Shown: one piece after another, positions 44,103-55,087 of the stretch | Layout: each line of letters begins with the position of its first letter | Numbering within the stretch: the stretch's first letter is position 1 | Source: Letharia columbiana | Lineage: Eukaryota; Ascomycota; Lecanoromycetes; Lecanorales; Parmeliaceae | Direction of reading: 5' to 3' | DNA: 64,000 nt | Assembly: GCF_014066305.1 (NCBI RefSeq) | Contig: NW_023501040.1 | Location: forward strand, 682,001 to 746,000 | Program-made: the position numbers and the translations under genes | Notes under the pieces: generated by a model | What the model was told of the DNA's origin: nothing | Seen by the model: the letters and a program-made list of their open reading frames with translations, nothing else | The model's database searches: none

Positions 44103-45473
44103 ATGTCCTCTCTCAACCCCTACGTCGTAACCTTCAACTGTGGCCGCGAACCTATTGACCCCTCCACCTTCTCCACCCACCTCTTCTCCGCCCTCGCCAA
44201 CCCTACCGCCCCCGACATCCTCATCCTCTGCCTCCAAGAAATCGCCCCAATTGCCTACTCCTTCCTCGGCGGCTCCTACCTCGTCCCCTACCTATCTCCT
44301 TTCCGCCATGCCGTTACCATTGCAGCAGCCTCCCTCGACGACGCGAGCTACGTCAACATCATCACCAGAAACATTGGCATGACTGCTATAATGGTGTTTG
44401 TGCTTCGAGATCAAACGGCGCAGGTACGGTGGCTGGAGACAGCGGGGGTGGGAGTGGGGATGTATGAGATGGGGAATAAGGGGGCTGCGGGGGTGCGGAT
44501 GGGGTATTCGATCGGTGACTCTACGCTCGAATTGACGTTTGTGTCGGCGCATCTGGCTCCCATGGAAAACAAGTTGCAGCGCAGGAACGAGGATTGGATG
44601 AATATAGTTCGCGGTCTCGTCTTTACGCCCGTCTCTCCCACTGCGGTCCGGAAGAACACTGCACAGCGTCTGCCGCAAGAAAGTTCCAACGATACCGAAC
44701 CTCTGCTTCAGGCATCGCCTGGCGAGGACTCCATACCCCCAATGTCAGGTCTCTACACACCGACATCCCAGCTCATCGTCGCTGGCGACCTCAACTACCG
44801 CACTTCGTCCGCAAAGCCCTCACCGGATGCCCATGTCACCTGGCCCCAACCCAGCAGCGACGCAAATGCCAAACAGCACTATTCACGACTCCTCCCATCC
44901 GACCAACTCAAGCGCGAGATGCAAGCCGGAAGAACATGTCACGGTCTCCAAGAAGCACCGGTCGATTTCCCGCCCACGTACAAATATTCGGACGAGGCGC
45001 GCTCGGCCGCAACCTCCCAACAACAGGACGATAGCGACGCAGACGGAAAGGAATGGAGATGGGCGAAACACCGCTGGCCCAGCTGGTGCGATCGCGTGCT
45101 CTACCTCGACATGCCGCCCTGGATGAAATCCATGAACCCAGCAGCGAGGGTGGAGGTGCAAAGGTACAAAGCGCTACCACTGATGGCGACGAGTGATCAC
45201 CGGCCCGTAGCTTGCTCGTTCTCGATACCTGCGGCGGCGATACCGGAACCTAGTGAAGAGCAAGAAAGAGAGGCAAAGACGGATGTACGGCTGGTACCAC
45301 CTTGTGGCTTAAACGTATTATGGATGGAGCAAAGAGAGGCCGCGAGAACGAAGGAGGTTATGGTGGGTATTGCGGCGTATTTGGGACTTACGTGGGAGGG
45401 TAGAGGGATGTTACTTGCGATTGTGGTTGGAGCGCTAGGTGGATGGGCTGCTATCAGGGCTTTTTTGCAATGA
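44103..45473 (+). CDS. INP54: Tail-anchored inositol polyphosphate 5-phosphatase (Inp54 type)
   Basis: A single exon of 456 residues from ATG at 44103; the frame is open further upstream, but without a better start. It shows the exonuclease-endonuclease-phosphatase fold motifs of 5-phosphatases in order: YVVTFNCGRE, ILCLQEIAP (metal Glu), MGNKGAAGVRM, ELTFVSAHLAPM (catalytic His), IVAGDLNYR (Asp/Asn), PSWCDRVLY and MATSDHRPVAC (final Asp-His). It would remove the 5-phosphate of PtdIns(4,5)P2. The C terminus is a hydrophobic segment (GMLLAIVVGALGGWAAIRAFL), a tail anchor like that placing yeast Inp54 in the ER membrane. A Gln/Ser-rich insert lies between GDLNYR and PSWCDR. Confidence 0.85.
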   Translation: MSSLNPYVVTFNCGREPIDPSTFSTHLFSALANPTAPDILILCLQEIAPIAYSFLGGSYLVPYLSPFRHAVTIAAASLDDASYVNIITRNIGMTAIMVFVLRDQTAQVRWLETAGVGVGMYEMGNKGAAGVRMGYSIGDSTLELTFVSAHLAPMENKLQRRNEDWMNIVRGLVFTPVSPTAVRKNTAQRLPQESSNDTEPLLQASPGEDSIPPMSGLYTPTSQLIVAGDLNYRTSSAKPSPDAHVTWPQPSSDANAKQHYSRLLPSDQLKREMQAGRTCHGLQEAPVDFPPTYKYSDEARSAATSQQQDDSDADGKEWRWAKHRWPSWCDRVLYLDMPPWMKSMNPAARVEVQRYKALPLMATSDHRPVACSFSIPAAAIPEPSEEQEREAKTDVRLVPPCGLNVLWMEQREAARTKEVMVGIAAYLGLTWEGRGMLLAIVVGALGGWAAIRAFLQ

Positions 45474-45802
45474 GTGGAGACATGGTTCTGAAGACCTTAG
45501 GAGAGGAGGACATCAAATACGAAAGATACCCAGCCGATCCACTTGAGATAGATCGATACTTGATTCATGATATAATTGTTCTAGAAATAACGCCAGCGCA
45601 CTTAGAGCCTGTACTTGACATAAAGAGAGTGACAATTGCTTGAAGCGGACGAAAACAATACGCCAAAAACATAACATAGGAAAGTCGCTGTTCGTCCTTG
45701 CAATTCATCTGCACGTCTTCTGATCTGCAGTGGATTGTGGAACAATCCAATTCTCGAGCACTCTGCAACCCACACGACTCTACCTATTCTCCAACCTTCA
45801 AC
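45474..45802. other. Convergent intergenic stretch
   Basis: 3' ends of two convergent genes. Nothing else is seen. Confidence 0.5.
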
Positions 45803-46985
45803 CTAAGCCTTAGCATCGACTTCCTTCTCGTTAAGGGCCTCAGCACCCTGGTGGATATCCTGATAGGCAGGTGGTGCCTCCTTCTCATCAGTGTCCAATG
45901 GCTCGTAAGCAGCCTCACGAGAGGTGCCTCTGTACTTCATCCATAAGAATACAATCACCTGGCCAACCAACATTCCGATGGCCGAAGCAGCCATACCAAA
46001 AGCGACACCGATCAGGATAGGTACAAAGACAATTTTGAAGGTAGTCCTAAGAATCATAGCCATACGGTGGACGAAGCCCTTGTGATGGTGATGGTGGCCA
46101 TGGCTGTGAGGCTTGAAGTGAATGTGGGAGGAGAGCTCGGGGAGCTCCATGGTGCCATCTGGAAGGCGGTGAGGCATTCCATGCTTGCCTGCGCCCTTGT
46201 GGTGGTGGGGGTGCGGGTGGTTCTTGTGCCCAGTGAGCTTGTGGAAGCACTTCATACAGAAACACTTCATCTTGTGGCCGGCAGTTTTGGCGGAAGCCTT
46301 GGCTTTGGCCATGCCTGTGATCACCTTGGTGAAGACGCGGCACAAGATGGTCTCACATTTGGCATCTGGGGAGTCCGGAGAGACGGGAACGGTCTTGGTG
46401 GAGTGGAGGATGAGCTGGATACAATTAGCTTCAAGCTTTGGAAAAGGGATGAATGGGGTGGAAGCGTACTGTTCCGTCCTGTTCTTTGATGGCTGTGACC
46501 TCGATATTTTCGACCTTAATCATTTGGCCGTCAAGGCCCATGACAGTCATGAGGACAGTGACGAGAGAGTTGTCTTCGAACTTCTTCTCTTCATACTCCA
46601 TGCTGTAGCTGAGTCTCAAGTTGCCGTCGTAGCCCTCCATGTTCGATGACTGGCCATCCTTTTTGCTCTGTGAAACGTAAAGGGTAGGTGGGATGGTTGG
46701 GTTGGACATAGGATAGAACGGGACGCCATTTAATTTGAGGGTTTTGCCTTCAGTCCCGAACTTCATCTCGAGCTCGCTTTCAACGTCGTCAGTCCACTCG
46801 TGAGCGCCATTTCGCTGGCTGCTGAGTGCAAATGGGCAAGTCGAGCAGTCCAAGTTGACCGTTCGGCTGTTTGTTTCGATGAAAGTTGGTAGGAAGTCGG
46901 ATTTGGGTTGGTCTTCAGTGTTAATTTCAGGGATGAGGAAGGCGAGAGAGGAGGTGGCGAAGAGGAGAGTAGTAGACAGCAACAT
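45803..46985 (-). CDS. Secretory single-pass membrane protein with His-rich stretches
   Basis: Two exons (46985-46470, 46414-45803) join across a 55-bp phase-0 intron to 375 residues. The N terminus is a signal peptide (MLLSTTLLFATSSLAFLIPE). A lumenal beta-rich domain follows, with a C-x2-C (LDCSTCPFA) and NLRLSYSMEYEEKKF...VTVLMTVMGLDGQ. After the junction come a Cys pair (KCFCMKCF) and two His clusters (HPHPHHH; HSHGHHHHHKGF). Then a membrane segment (FKIVFVPILIGVAFGMAASAIGMLVGQVIVFLWM) leads to a cytosolic tail with PPAYQDI, a PPxY ligand for WW-domain ubiquitin ligases such as Rsp5. The layout matches a family of uncharacterised fungal proteins (DUF7728-like). Metal binding by the His clusters is a guess. 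Confidence 0.75.
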
Positions 46986-48771
46986 GATTGCTGTATGGCA
47001 GAATTTGAAATCAGTATGTGGTGATGATCTGGTGGTAGTACACGATGGTTGGTGGAAGGTGTCTAGTTGTAGAGAAGAGGAAGAGGAGGGTCTTACGTAC
47101 TCCGCCACTTTGCTGAGGCGGGACAAAACACCCCTTTGTTTCAGTGTTGTCGTCCTAATCTGGCACTAGGCTACTTCAGGAATTAGCGCCTCTTTCCTCC
47201 TGGCGATGGCTTTGATCCTTGGATACCACGATACAAACAGTCCACATTCCACGTGCACCAACGAATGTGCTCGGCTCAGGCTTCATTGTTGATGACAACA
47301 AAAAAGAGAAGACTTCCACAAGGGAGTGACGTGTACTGTCCTTTTGAATGACAATGCGATTTGGAGAAAAAGGTTGCTCTACATAATTATCAATCTACCT
47401 GTCTCAGGTCTGTCTCAATTTGTCCGGTCTTTGTTGCAGTCGTTTCGTCGAGATAATGTCACACAAAAGCCGCAGCGTCACTAGATCAAAATCTGCTGTA
47501 ACAGCGTCTGTGGAATCGCACAATGCCGTGCCCTCTCCAGTCTCCTTTGCCCATGCCTCTTCATCTTCTCCTCAAAGCATCCGAAGTCGAGGCCTCAGGC
47601 TCCAAGCTTTCAGGACTCAGGCCTGCCGAGTTGACTCTCTTGCGCCAGAGTCGGAACAAATTGGCAAAAGAATGCTTGCCCTGCACTTTCATGTTGGACT
47701 GGACAGCACATTCGTAATGCGCCCAACGCCACTTCGATCTTTGCTCAGTGCGAGGACCGTAGCACTATTTGTATCGACCCAGTTAGATGGATTTGGACCT
47801 GCTCTCATTGCTTCGGCGATGAAGAAGAACAGTACGGTAAGACGGGGAAGCGCAGATGGCTACTCTTCTACACAGGTCTGGCAGTCCAAGCCGAGTGACG
47901 ATAGTGGGATCCACTGGTCCAGTACAGGATCTGGCGCTTCTGAAGATTCTTGCCATTGAGTCACTCGCAGACAAGGAGGGAGACACCGTATTCACATTCC
48001 TGGCTTCGTTCCCGAGTCGCTATGTGCTCCCACGTATAAATTCTCCACTGTGTGCATTGGCCAGCCTGGTAGACACGACCTCGAATCTACTTCTAATAGA
48101 CGCTTTGAAAACAATCTGGGGGTAGTCTCTGGGGGCACGTTCCGTGAGTGCACATTTCGGAGCAACATCTCCCTACACTAATCGAACCCTGGTTTTTGAG
48201 CCGCAAGACCTGTCTCGCGCGCAGTAGGCCAGTCCCAAGTCCCATATCTGTTGTATAATCTGGGGCTTTTGCCTCAACAAGGCCACAATGACTCCTGAAC
48301 GTGCAGGTGACATGATACTTTGGCGCGAACACTGTCGACAATTCCGAGATAGGTACATTAAAGCACGATGGGAAAGGTGGCAGTCGTAGTGGTAGGATGC
48401 TTACAACATCAGTACCGTGGACGACTTTTTGTCTGTAACCATACTGTGTATGGAATGCTTCTGCACATGCATTGTCAGAGTTATCTGGCCCGATGCCCAT
48501 AAACGTGTAAAATAAGCAGGCCAGCAACCAAGAGTGCCAAGTCAATCCTGGAGGAAACTGCCTGCTTGCAACAAACACGGCGGAAACATGCATCATATGC
48601 TTACAGTCTTTTGGTACCGTCAAATACTCATATGAGCATAGGTGATGCGAGTACCCGTAGACGAAACATTATATCATACTGTGTATGCAATCACTCTACC
48701 CCAACCAAACCAGTCAATCCCTGTGTATCCAACAATCTAGATCAAGCTCATCATGGCCGTGAACATACCTT
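46986..48771. other. Gene-poor stretch, 1.8 kb
   Basis: A plus frame at 47420-47959 (179 residues, Ser-rich head) and another at 47856-48125 might be parts of one damaged or intron-bearing gene. I see no recognisable domain and no clean splice sites. The rest shows nothing. Confidence 0.4.
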
Positions 48772-50266
48772 CTAATCATGCCGCACAGGCAACGCAGGAG
48801 GCCGTTCCTGTTTCCCAAACATGAGATCTTCCGCTTTTTTAGTGATGAGCCCGAATTGCGGCTCGACCTTCATCGCCCATACATGTGTCGCTGTAAACAA
48901 GATGACAAAGAAAACCGGCATCACGATGATGAAGGTCGTGTAGCCTGGCAATGGGTATTTCATGACAATGTAGCTCTGGTCGCCATTGTGCTCTTCGAAT
49001 TCCACTAGGTGTTCTCTTGCGAATAGCAGCCACGAGAGTAGGCTGCGCATGAAGGAGCCATGCAACAGATACAACGGGAAGCTGACCTTGCCAAGCCAGA
49101 GCAACCACGGATGACTGAGACCACGGCGTATGTGCGGGGAAAGCACGACAGTGAGGCAGAGTAGCTGGGCGCCGATCGTTGGCCAGAAGCGACTAAGTTC
49201 AGCGTTTTCGGGCGACACTCTGTGGAACCATTCAAGGAGGAAATTGGACCATTGGGCCCAAGGCTGGAATTCGGAGGGAAACGACATCAAGACGAGTGCT
49301 AGGAGCGCCATTGGTGGTGCGAAGAAGGGTGAGAGTGGCGATAGACGGAGAGGATATTCAGAGTTATTCAGCTCAGAGAGCATGATGCCAACAAAACAGC
49401 TTACACCAACCATTGCTAAGAAGAGAGGGTCAGCGAGGGACATTCATTTAAACGGATGTCCGCACGGTCACCGATCCTTATACCCCAATTCCACGACCAG
49501 AACCAGCAGATCATCATGGTCATCACTCGAAATCGAGGTGTTAGGTTGATAGTCGCGAGCAAAGCCATGAATACGAACATAGAGCCTTGCAGAAGGTACA
49601 TGAGAGCCCATTGAGGCTGGTCGTAAGGATTTTCTGGATTGTAGAGCCAGGTGTTTCGGATGGCATATAGAAGATCTATAATGGCCTGTCCCCACGAGGG
49701 GCTTATTCCCGGGCTTGTAATCTGCAGCCAATAGGCGTCCGAGTTTTTTGCTATTTCATATGCGCCAAATTGACAGATGAACCAGCTGATGATTGTAGCT
49801 GCGGCGGCTGGAAGAAAGAGACGGAAGGACCTTCTGAACGCGCTGACGGCAAGGTTGGATATTGCTGTTTCGATATTGCCCTGCCTGGCTAGCTTGATAG
49901 GCTTCAGCGAGTTGACGAAACCAGAGAGTATGATGAAGCAAGCAACCCAGGCAGGACCTTGGCCAACGAGTCGAAGGATAGGTCTTTGCATCCATTGTGA
50001 GGGCCCGTGCTCGCCGTCGGCAGGTCTGACTATGTAGCGGGCGAAAGCAAGGGTCATATGGCTGAACATAACAAAAACAGCAGCGATACCTCGAAGCCCC
50101 TGCCACTTACATTAGTTCAGTACGTAGTGAGGAAGCGGAGGCGGCTAACATCAGCCCAGGAGCTGTCCTGAAGAGCTTTCCGATTGGCATCTTTACTGGC
50201 CTGAGTTGGCGTCCATCTGGTCTTTTCGGCGTATGAGGTGAGCAGGCCCACCGTTGTCGACGACAT
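48772..50266 (-). CDS. Membrane-bound acyltransferase, family 3
   Basis: Three exons (50266-50150, 50099-49484, 49415-48772) join in frame to 458 residues. After a short hydrophilic head come GLRGIAAVFVMFSHMTLAFAR, with the conserved catalytic His of the acyltransferase_3 (OafA/NodX-like) family, and VACFIILSGFVNSLKPIK. About ten membrane segments follow, ending with LGKVSFPLYLLHGSFMRSLLSW, a hallmark of the family, and FIIVMPVFFVILFTATHVWAMKVEP. These enzymes move acyl groups to sugars or secondary metabolites from an acyl donor. The substrate cannot be read here and no biosynthetic cluster surrounds it. Confidence 0.85.
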
Positions 50267-52286
50267 GATTTATTGCAGGTGGAACATTTTGGAGCAGACG
50301 TGGTCTCTCCAGCTTCGTGGTCGCACCACTCATGGATTCAAAACAAATGCCTGGAGCTTTGGTTGTACAGGTTCGCATTAGCGGGGCACTAGCGCCGTTC
50401 GGTCAGGTTCGGACTTCGGCATCCCTTTCCGTGATCGAGGATGAATCAGTAGCAGTTGAGGCTGTTGCAAATGTTCAGTGACTCTCCATACAGTAATAAG
50501 ACTGTCGTTACTGGGGGCTTCTTGGCGAATAAATGATGACTGAAGAATGATCATGGCATTGCTCCTGCTGCGCATCTCTCATGATTGATGCTCTTGATTC
50601 CCGGATATGCCTCAAACTCGTGGATCAAGTGTCTTTTGGGGACATCTTGGTCTCTCCTCCTGTGTCTTCTTCACCATCTCCTCTATATCGCCGTTACCAT
50701 AAAACATCTACATCTCAAGCACCAGATATGTCGTTACGCAGAATATATACTCTGACTGTGGTTGAACTTTTCGAAAAGTCAAGGTTGTTCGTCGTGCCCA
50801 CCAAAAATCAAATGTTCTCAAGCTCGCGGAAGACCCGAACATGCTCATCCTTACATGCCATGTGACATACTGGGATCGTTTCGGATGGAAAGACAACTTT
50901 GCGAAGTCTGCGTTCGATCAAAGGCAATGGGAGTATGCCACAGCTCTTCGAAGGAAGAATGTTTTTACGCCGCAGGTTAGGCAGATGGTCCAAGGCGTTG
51001 TGCTCTGAAGTCATGTTGACGATCCATAAACAGGTCATTGTCAACGGCCAAGTCGATGGCGTGGGTCACAATTCCCGAGATCTACAGGTTCTGATTACGA
51101 AAGGAAATGCATTCAGTACTGCGCAGACAATGGAGATCCTCTACATGATCCATGGTGGAGGTATTACAGTATCAGGCCTCGGAAATGAGCATGGCGTCGT
51201 CAGCGTGATACGATACGATGATATACCGAGACTATGATGGTAGTATCACGCATGGCGAGAACAACGGACGAAAATTACGACACAGTCACATTGTCAAAGA
51301 TGTTACCCATGTGGGCAGCTGGAGCGGGGGTTTCCAGAGTTACGCTTTACCGCCCCTGCAGAGAGGTGGTGAGAAGGTTGCAGTACTGGTCCATGCAGGT
51401 GCAGGAGGCCCAATCATTGGAGCGGCTCGCATAAAGGAGGCAGAAGGTCTTGATTTACGCGAGGATACTCTATGAAGGGTAAAGTAACGTAGGTAGCTAG
51501 ATACCTCATGATATTATTCTCGAATCCCTATGAAGTTGTGCAACTGCAGCCCGCAAGGCTAGAACAATTGAATCGGCCCCCCTTTTTCTCGCTGTTAATC
51601 GGCAGCTTCTTTTCGGCGCTGATTTTCAGGTACAGCGTGAGCCGAGCCGTGTGATGGCTTGGCCCCCATTTGCCGTTGCAGCTCTCGCCAGTCCCTACTA
51701 CATACAGTGTACGGATAGGTAAGTAGAGTACGCCCTCCATGTTGAACCCTTTCGCCAAACGCGTCGTCCCGAAAAACTTACTTCTGACCTGACCCTTATC
51801 GACGCGTGTCTGCGGCAGCGACGCAGATTTTGTTCCTGCGGAGTCGCGGACTACGAGTACGACCTTTCCAATCCCGCCTGTAATATTAATTCTCCGCTAA
51901 AATGGCTGTTACACACTTAAATTCCCAAATGATGCAACGATCAGCTCTAGCTGAGCGCAGTAAGCGAGCAGGATCTTATCCATGATCAGGCTATCTCGCT
52001 GTCTTCCCTCATGTCAACAATCAAAACGCGACACTGCCTTGCTCCAGATTCATCAGAGCGCTCCATCTCGTTGGATCCGAGCCGTACCGAAGCCATCACA
52101 TTCCCTAAACTCAGGGCAATCAATTAACCATCTGCTAAACGCTGGTGTTTGCCCGGGATGTGTGAAGGAGCTACGGATCTATCAAGATCGATGAGCAGCA
52201 TTGCTGCCAGCTCTGGCGGAACTGACTCCAACGCAACTAATCGCTCATAACACACCCAGATTGATGCTGTGAGAGCCGGTTACACC
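50267..52286. other. Gene-poor stretch, 2 kb
   Basis: Plus frames at 50581-50865, 50899-51237 and 51218-51475 follow one another and contain stretches such as VIVNGQVDGVGHNSRDLQVL and MEILYMIHGGGITVSGLGNE. They could be pieces of one gene, but I recognise no domain and could not join them. The right end is the promoter and possibly a short first exon of the Gyp3-like gene. Confidence 0.4.
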
Positions 52287-54785
52287 ATGACGTTCGTCGA
52301 TAGTGGAATGGGAGAGCCATTGGCAGCTGCGATTGACGATGGAGTGGCACCTGGGAAGACGCTCAAGAAGAAGAAGAGCCTTACAAGACTATTCTCTTCA
52401 ACTTCAAGGAGATCATCTCGATCAAGGCCGCCGTCACCGGAAGATCCACACACTCCACCTATACCACAAGTGCCGACACACTTCTGGCCCTTGGGTTCCT
52501 CAGGCGCTCCACGAATTCCAAGTATGAGCTTTGACTGTCTTATGAACGAGCACCTTCACGACGAGCAATTGGAGGGTATGGCCCAATTCGACAAGCGCAG
52601 CCCTGGAAGTCCATTGGCAATGTCAAGCACTGAAGAGACGGACAATACAAGGTCGGAGGCGACTGTAAAGAGCGAATCCGTAACAGCAAGTCACCAAATT
52701 CCCGGTACTCCGAAAGGTCACTCGACAGCACCCCTGTCAAGTGTTATTCGCAAGAAGTCAGCAGAGAAGCCTTTAATCTACCACTCGCCAACGTTTCCAA
52801 TTCTGCCGAAAGAAACCAAGACTGGGCTTCGTATGCCATCTGCTTTCTCGTCTGTCACTCGAGGTCGTGGTGCTTCAGTCACAGCACCAAAACCCAAGAG
52901 CTCACCAGCCCAGCCACAACTGACCAGACCTTCTACAGCAGGTGGCGAGTCCAATTCAAAGCCAACAGGCAAAAGGAAAACTAGTGTGAATAAACAAGGT
53001 CAAGATGTGTCAAGCCCGTCACTGTTCGATTTAGAAGATTTCCCCATGAGTCCGCAGCGTCCATGGCAAGCCACATATAGCAACGACGAAGTAAGATCCA
53101 GCTTTCGGTCCGCGTTGACAACAAGCTCTAGCCATATAGACACAACAAGCACGGAGAGGAGCAGTGTTCTGACCAAGGGTACCTCGATAACGGATTCAAC
53201 GATCGACCAACAGTCAAGGCCTGTCTCGAAAGTTGAGAGTATGACCGTAGACGATGCAATCGACATGTATGCTGCCGGGTTTGCTGATGATGATGACACC
53301 GGACCGAGTGACTCGAGAGACACCTCAATGAGCGAAGAGGAACGCAGAAGATCGATGAAAATTGCTGAAGCTATCAAAGACACCATCGGTGAAATGCGCC
53401 CTTCCAGACGGCCAACGACAAGTCAATCCACTAGCTCGACTGCACGGATATCGTATGATGCGTTCAAAAGAGAGTCTATCCAACCACCTCCAATAGTACC
53501 CCCAACGTCAACTCGCGATCAATATGGTTTCCTTAAAGCCAGCCATCATATTACGATCCCACAGTACGACGCGTGGGCGAACGGCTATTTACTAAGCCAA
53601 GAGAGACGCACGAAGAAATGGTCATCATACATGCGAGAGCAAGGTCTTCCAACCTTCATTCCCACCCGCTTCCCTAACCGGTCAGCGAAAACCGAGCGCT
53701 ACATTCGCAAAGGCATTCCTCCAGCATGGCGTGGACCTGCTTGGTTTTTCTACGCCGGTGGCGATGCGTACCTCGAAAAACATGCCGGTCTCTACACCTC
53801 CCTTGTGTCGCGCTCAGAAGACGAGCTTTCCAGTGCTGACAAAGAATCGATCGAGCGTGACCTCCACCGCACCTTCCCGGATAACATCCACTTCAAACCC
53901 GACCTTCGTTCTTCAGGATCTTCTGCTGCTGAATTGCCGCTTCTAAGCTCTCTCCGCCATGTCCTCCGTGCCTATGCCCTTCACAATCCTCGCATCGGCT
54001 ATTGCCAGTCTCTTAATTTCCTCGCTGGCCTCTTGCTATTGTTCCTTCCCGAAGAAAAAGCATTCTGGATGCTTCACATCATCACCACCGTCTACTTACC
54101 GGGTACGCATGAGCTTAGTCTCGAAGGTACAAACGTCGACCTATGGATCTTGATGCTAGCGCTGAAATCCACCCTTCCTCATATATGGGCGAAAGTGGGC
54201 GCTGCCGGTGGATCTAGCGATGATATTGATGGAAGTGCTAGGCTGCCGCCTATATGTCTCTGCACGACCTCCTGGTTCATGAGCCTCTTCATCGGCACTT
54301 TACCCATCGAAACCGTTCTCCGTGTGTGGGATGTACTGTTGTATGAAGGCAGCCGCACTTTGTTTCGAGTCGCTCTGACCATCTTCAAGCTCGGCGAGCA
54401 ACGGATCAAGGACGTGAGCGATCCAATGGAACTCTTCCAAGTTGTGCAAGGCTTGCCAAGAGGGATGTTGGACGCTGGCGCCTTTATGGCGACGGTATGC
54501 CGGAGAGGTGGGGTGGGTGGTGAATGGGTCGAGGCGAGAAGATGTGAGCGGAGAGAGTGGTTTGCTAGAGAGCGGGCGACCGCGGCCGGACTGTCAGACG
54601 GCACCGGTGCGGATCATATTGTCCTGAGGGATGATGCTGCGAGCGAGAGGTCGGCATCTGCGAGAGGTAGACCTCCAATGACAAGGATGGACTCGATCTG
54701 GAGGAGGAGAAGGAAGAGAAAAGCCTCAGTGCCCGTGGGCGCAGACGGTATATCAGACGCTGGTAGAGATTTGCTGGCGCTTTGA
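52287..54785 (+). CDS. TBC Rab-GAP, Gyp3/Msb3 type
   Basis: 832 residues from ATG at 52287 in one exon; a short upstream exon is possible because the frame is open to 52269. The first 400 residues are Ser/Thr/Pro-rich and disordered, with a Lys/Arg patch (TLKKKKSLTRLFSSTSRRSS). The TBC domain starts YIRKGIPPAWRGPAWFFYAGG. Its catalytic fingers are IERDLHRTFPDN (arginine finger IxxDxxR) and GYCQSLNFLAG (YxQ). WFMSLFIGTLPIETVLRVWDVLLYEG closes the domain. The RDLHRTFPDNIHF signature is that of yeast Msb3/Gyp3 and Msb4, GAPs for Sec4 and other Rabs in polarised exocytosis. In a hypha this fits tip growth. A basic Arg-rich tail ends the protein. Confidence 0.85.
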   Translation: MTFVDSGMGEPLAAAIDDGVAPGKTLKKKKSLTRLFSSTSRRSSRSRPPSPEDPHTPPIPQVPTHFWPLGSSGAPRIPSMSFDCLMNEHLHDEQLEGMAQFDKRSPGSPLAMSSTEETDNTRSEATVKSESVTASHQIPGTPKGHSTAPLSSVIRKKSAEKPLIYHSPTFPILPKETKTGLRMPSAFSSVTRGRGASVTAPKPKSSPAQPQLTRPSTAGGESNSKPTGKRKTSVNKQGQDVSSPSLFDLEDFPMSPQRPWQATYSNDEVRSSFRSALTTSSSHIDTTSTERSSVLTKGTSITDSTIDQQSRPVSKVESMTVDDAIDMYAAGFADDDDTGPSDSRDTSMSEEERRRSMKIAEAIKDTIGEMRPSRRPTTSQSTSSTARISYDAFKRESIQPPPIVPPTSTRDQYGFLKASHHITIPQYDAWANGYLLSQERRTKKWSSYMREQGLPTFIPTRFPNRSAKTERYIRKGIPPAWRGPAWFFYAGGDAYLEKHAGLYTSLVSRSEDELSSADKESIERDLHRTFPDNIHFKPDLRSSGSSAAELPLLSSLRHVLRAYALHNPRIGYCQSLNFLAGLLLLFLPEEKAFWMLHIITTVYLPGTHELSLEGTNVDLWILMLALKSTLPHIWAKVGAAGGSSDDIDGSARLPPICLCTTSWFMSLFIGTLPIETVLRVWDVLLYEGSRTLFRVALTIFKLGEQRIKDVSDPMELFQVVQGLPRGMLDAGAFMATVCRRGGVGGEWVEARRCERREWFARERATAAGLSDGTGADHIVLRDDAASERSASARGRPPMTRMDSIWRRRRKRKASVPVGADGISDAGRDLLAL

Positions 54786-55087
54786 TTGCATACACGATAT
54801 TATGGATACGAACATGTACACGAGGATATGACGTGGAAATATGGATGGGCATATATATATACAAATCAGGACGATCTAGACTCTGATACCAATGGACAAG
54901 GAATGGAGAATGCACCATCTATTACTGTCATTCTCACCATCTATCTATACCTATGATCCGTTCAAACCACAACCCCCCGAAAATGCCGCCAAGCGGCAGC
55001 GCCGTCATCCTCCGAAACGAAACATACAAAACCGACATTCATATTAAATTCTGTATCAATCAATCAATCAATCAAAACAAAACCCCA
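54786..55087. other. Convergent intergenic stretch with ATCA repeat
   Basis: 3' ends of two convergent genes. It contains about five ATCA repeats at 55055-55075. No gene seen. Confidence 0.5.
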
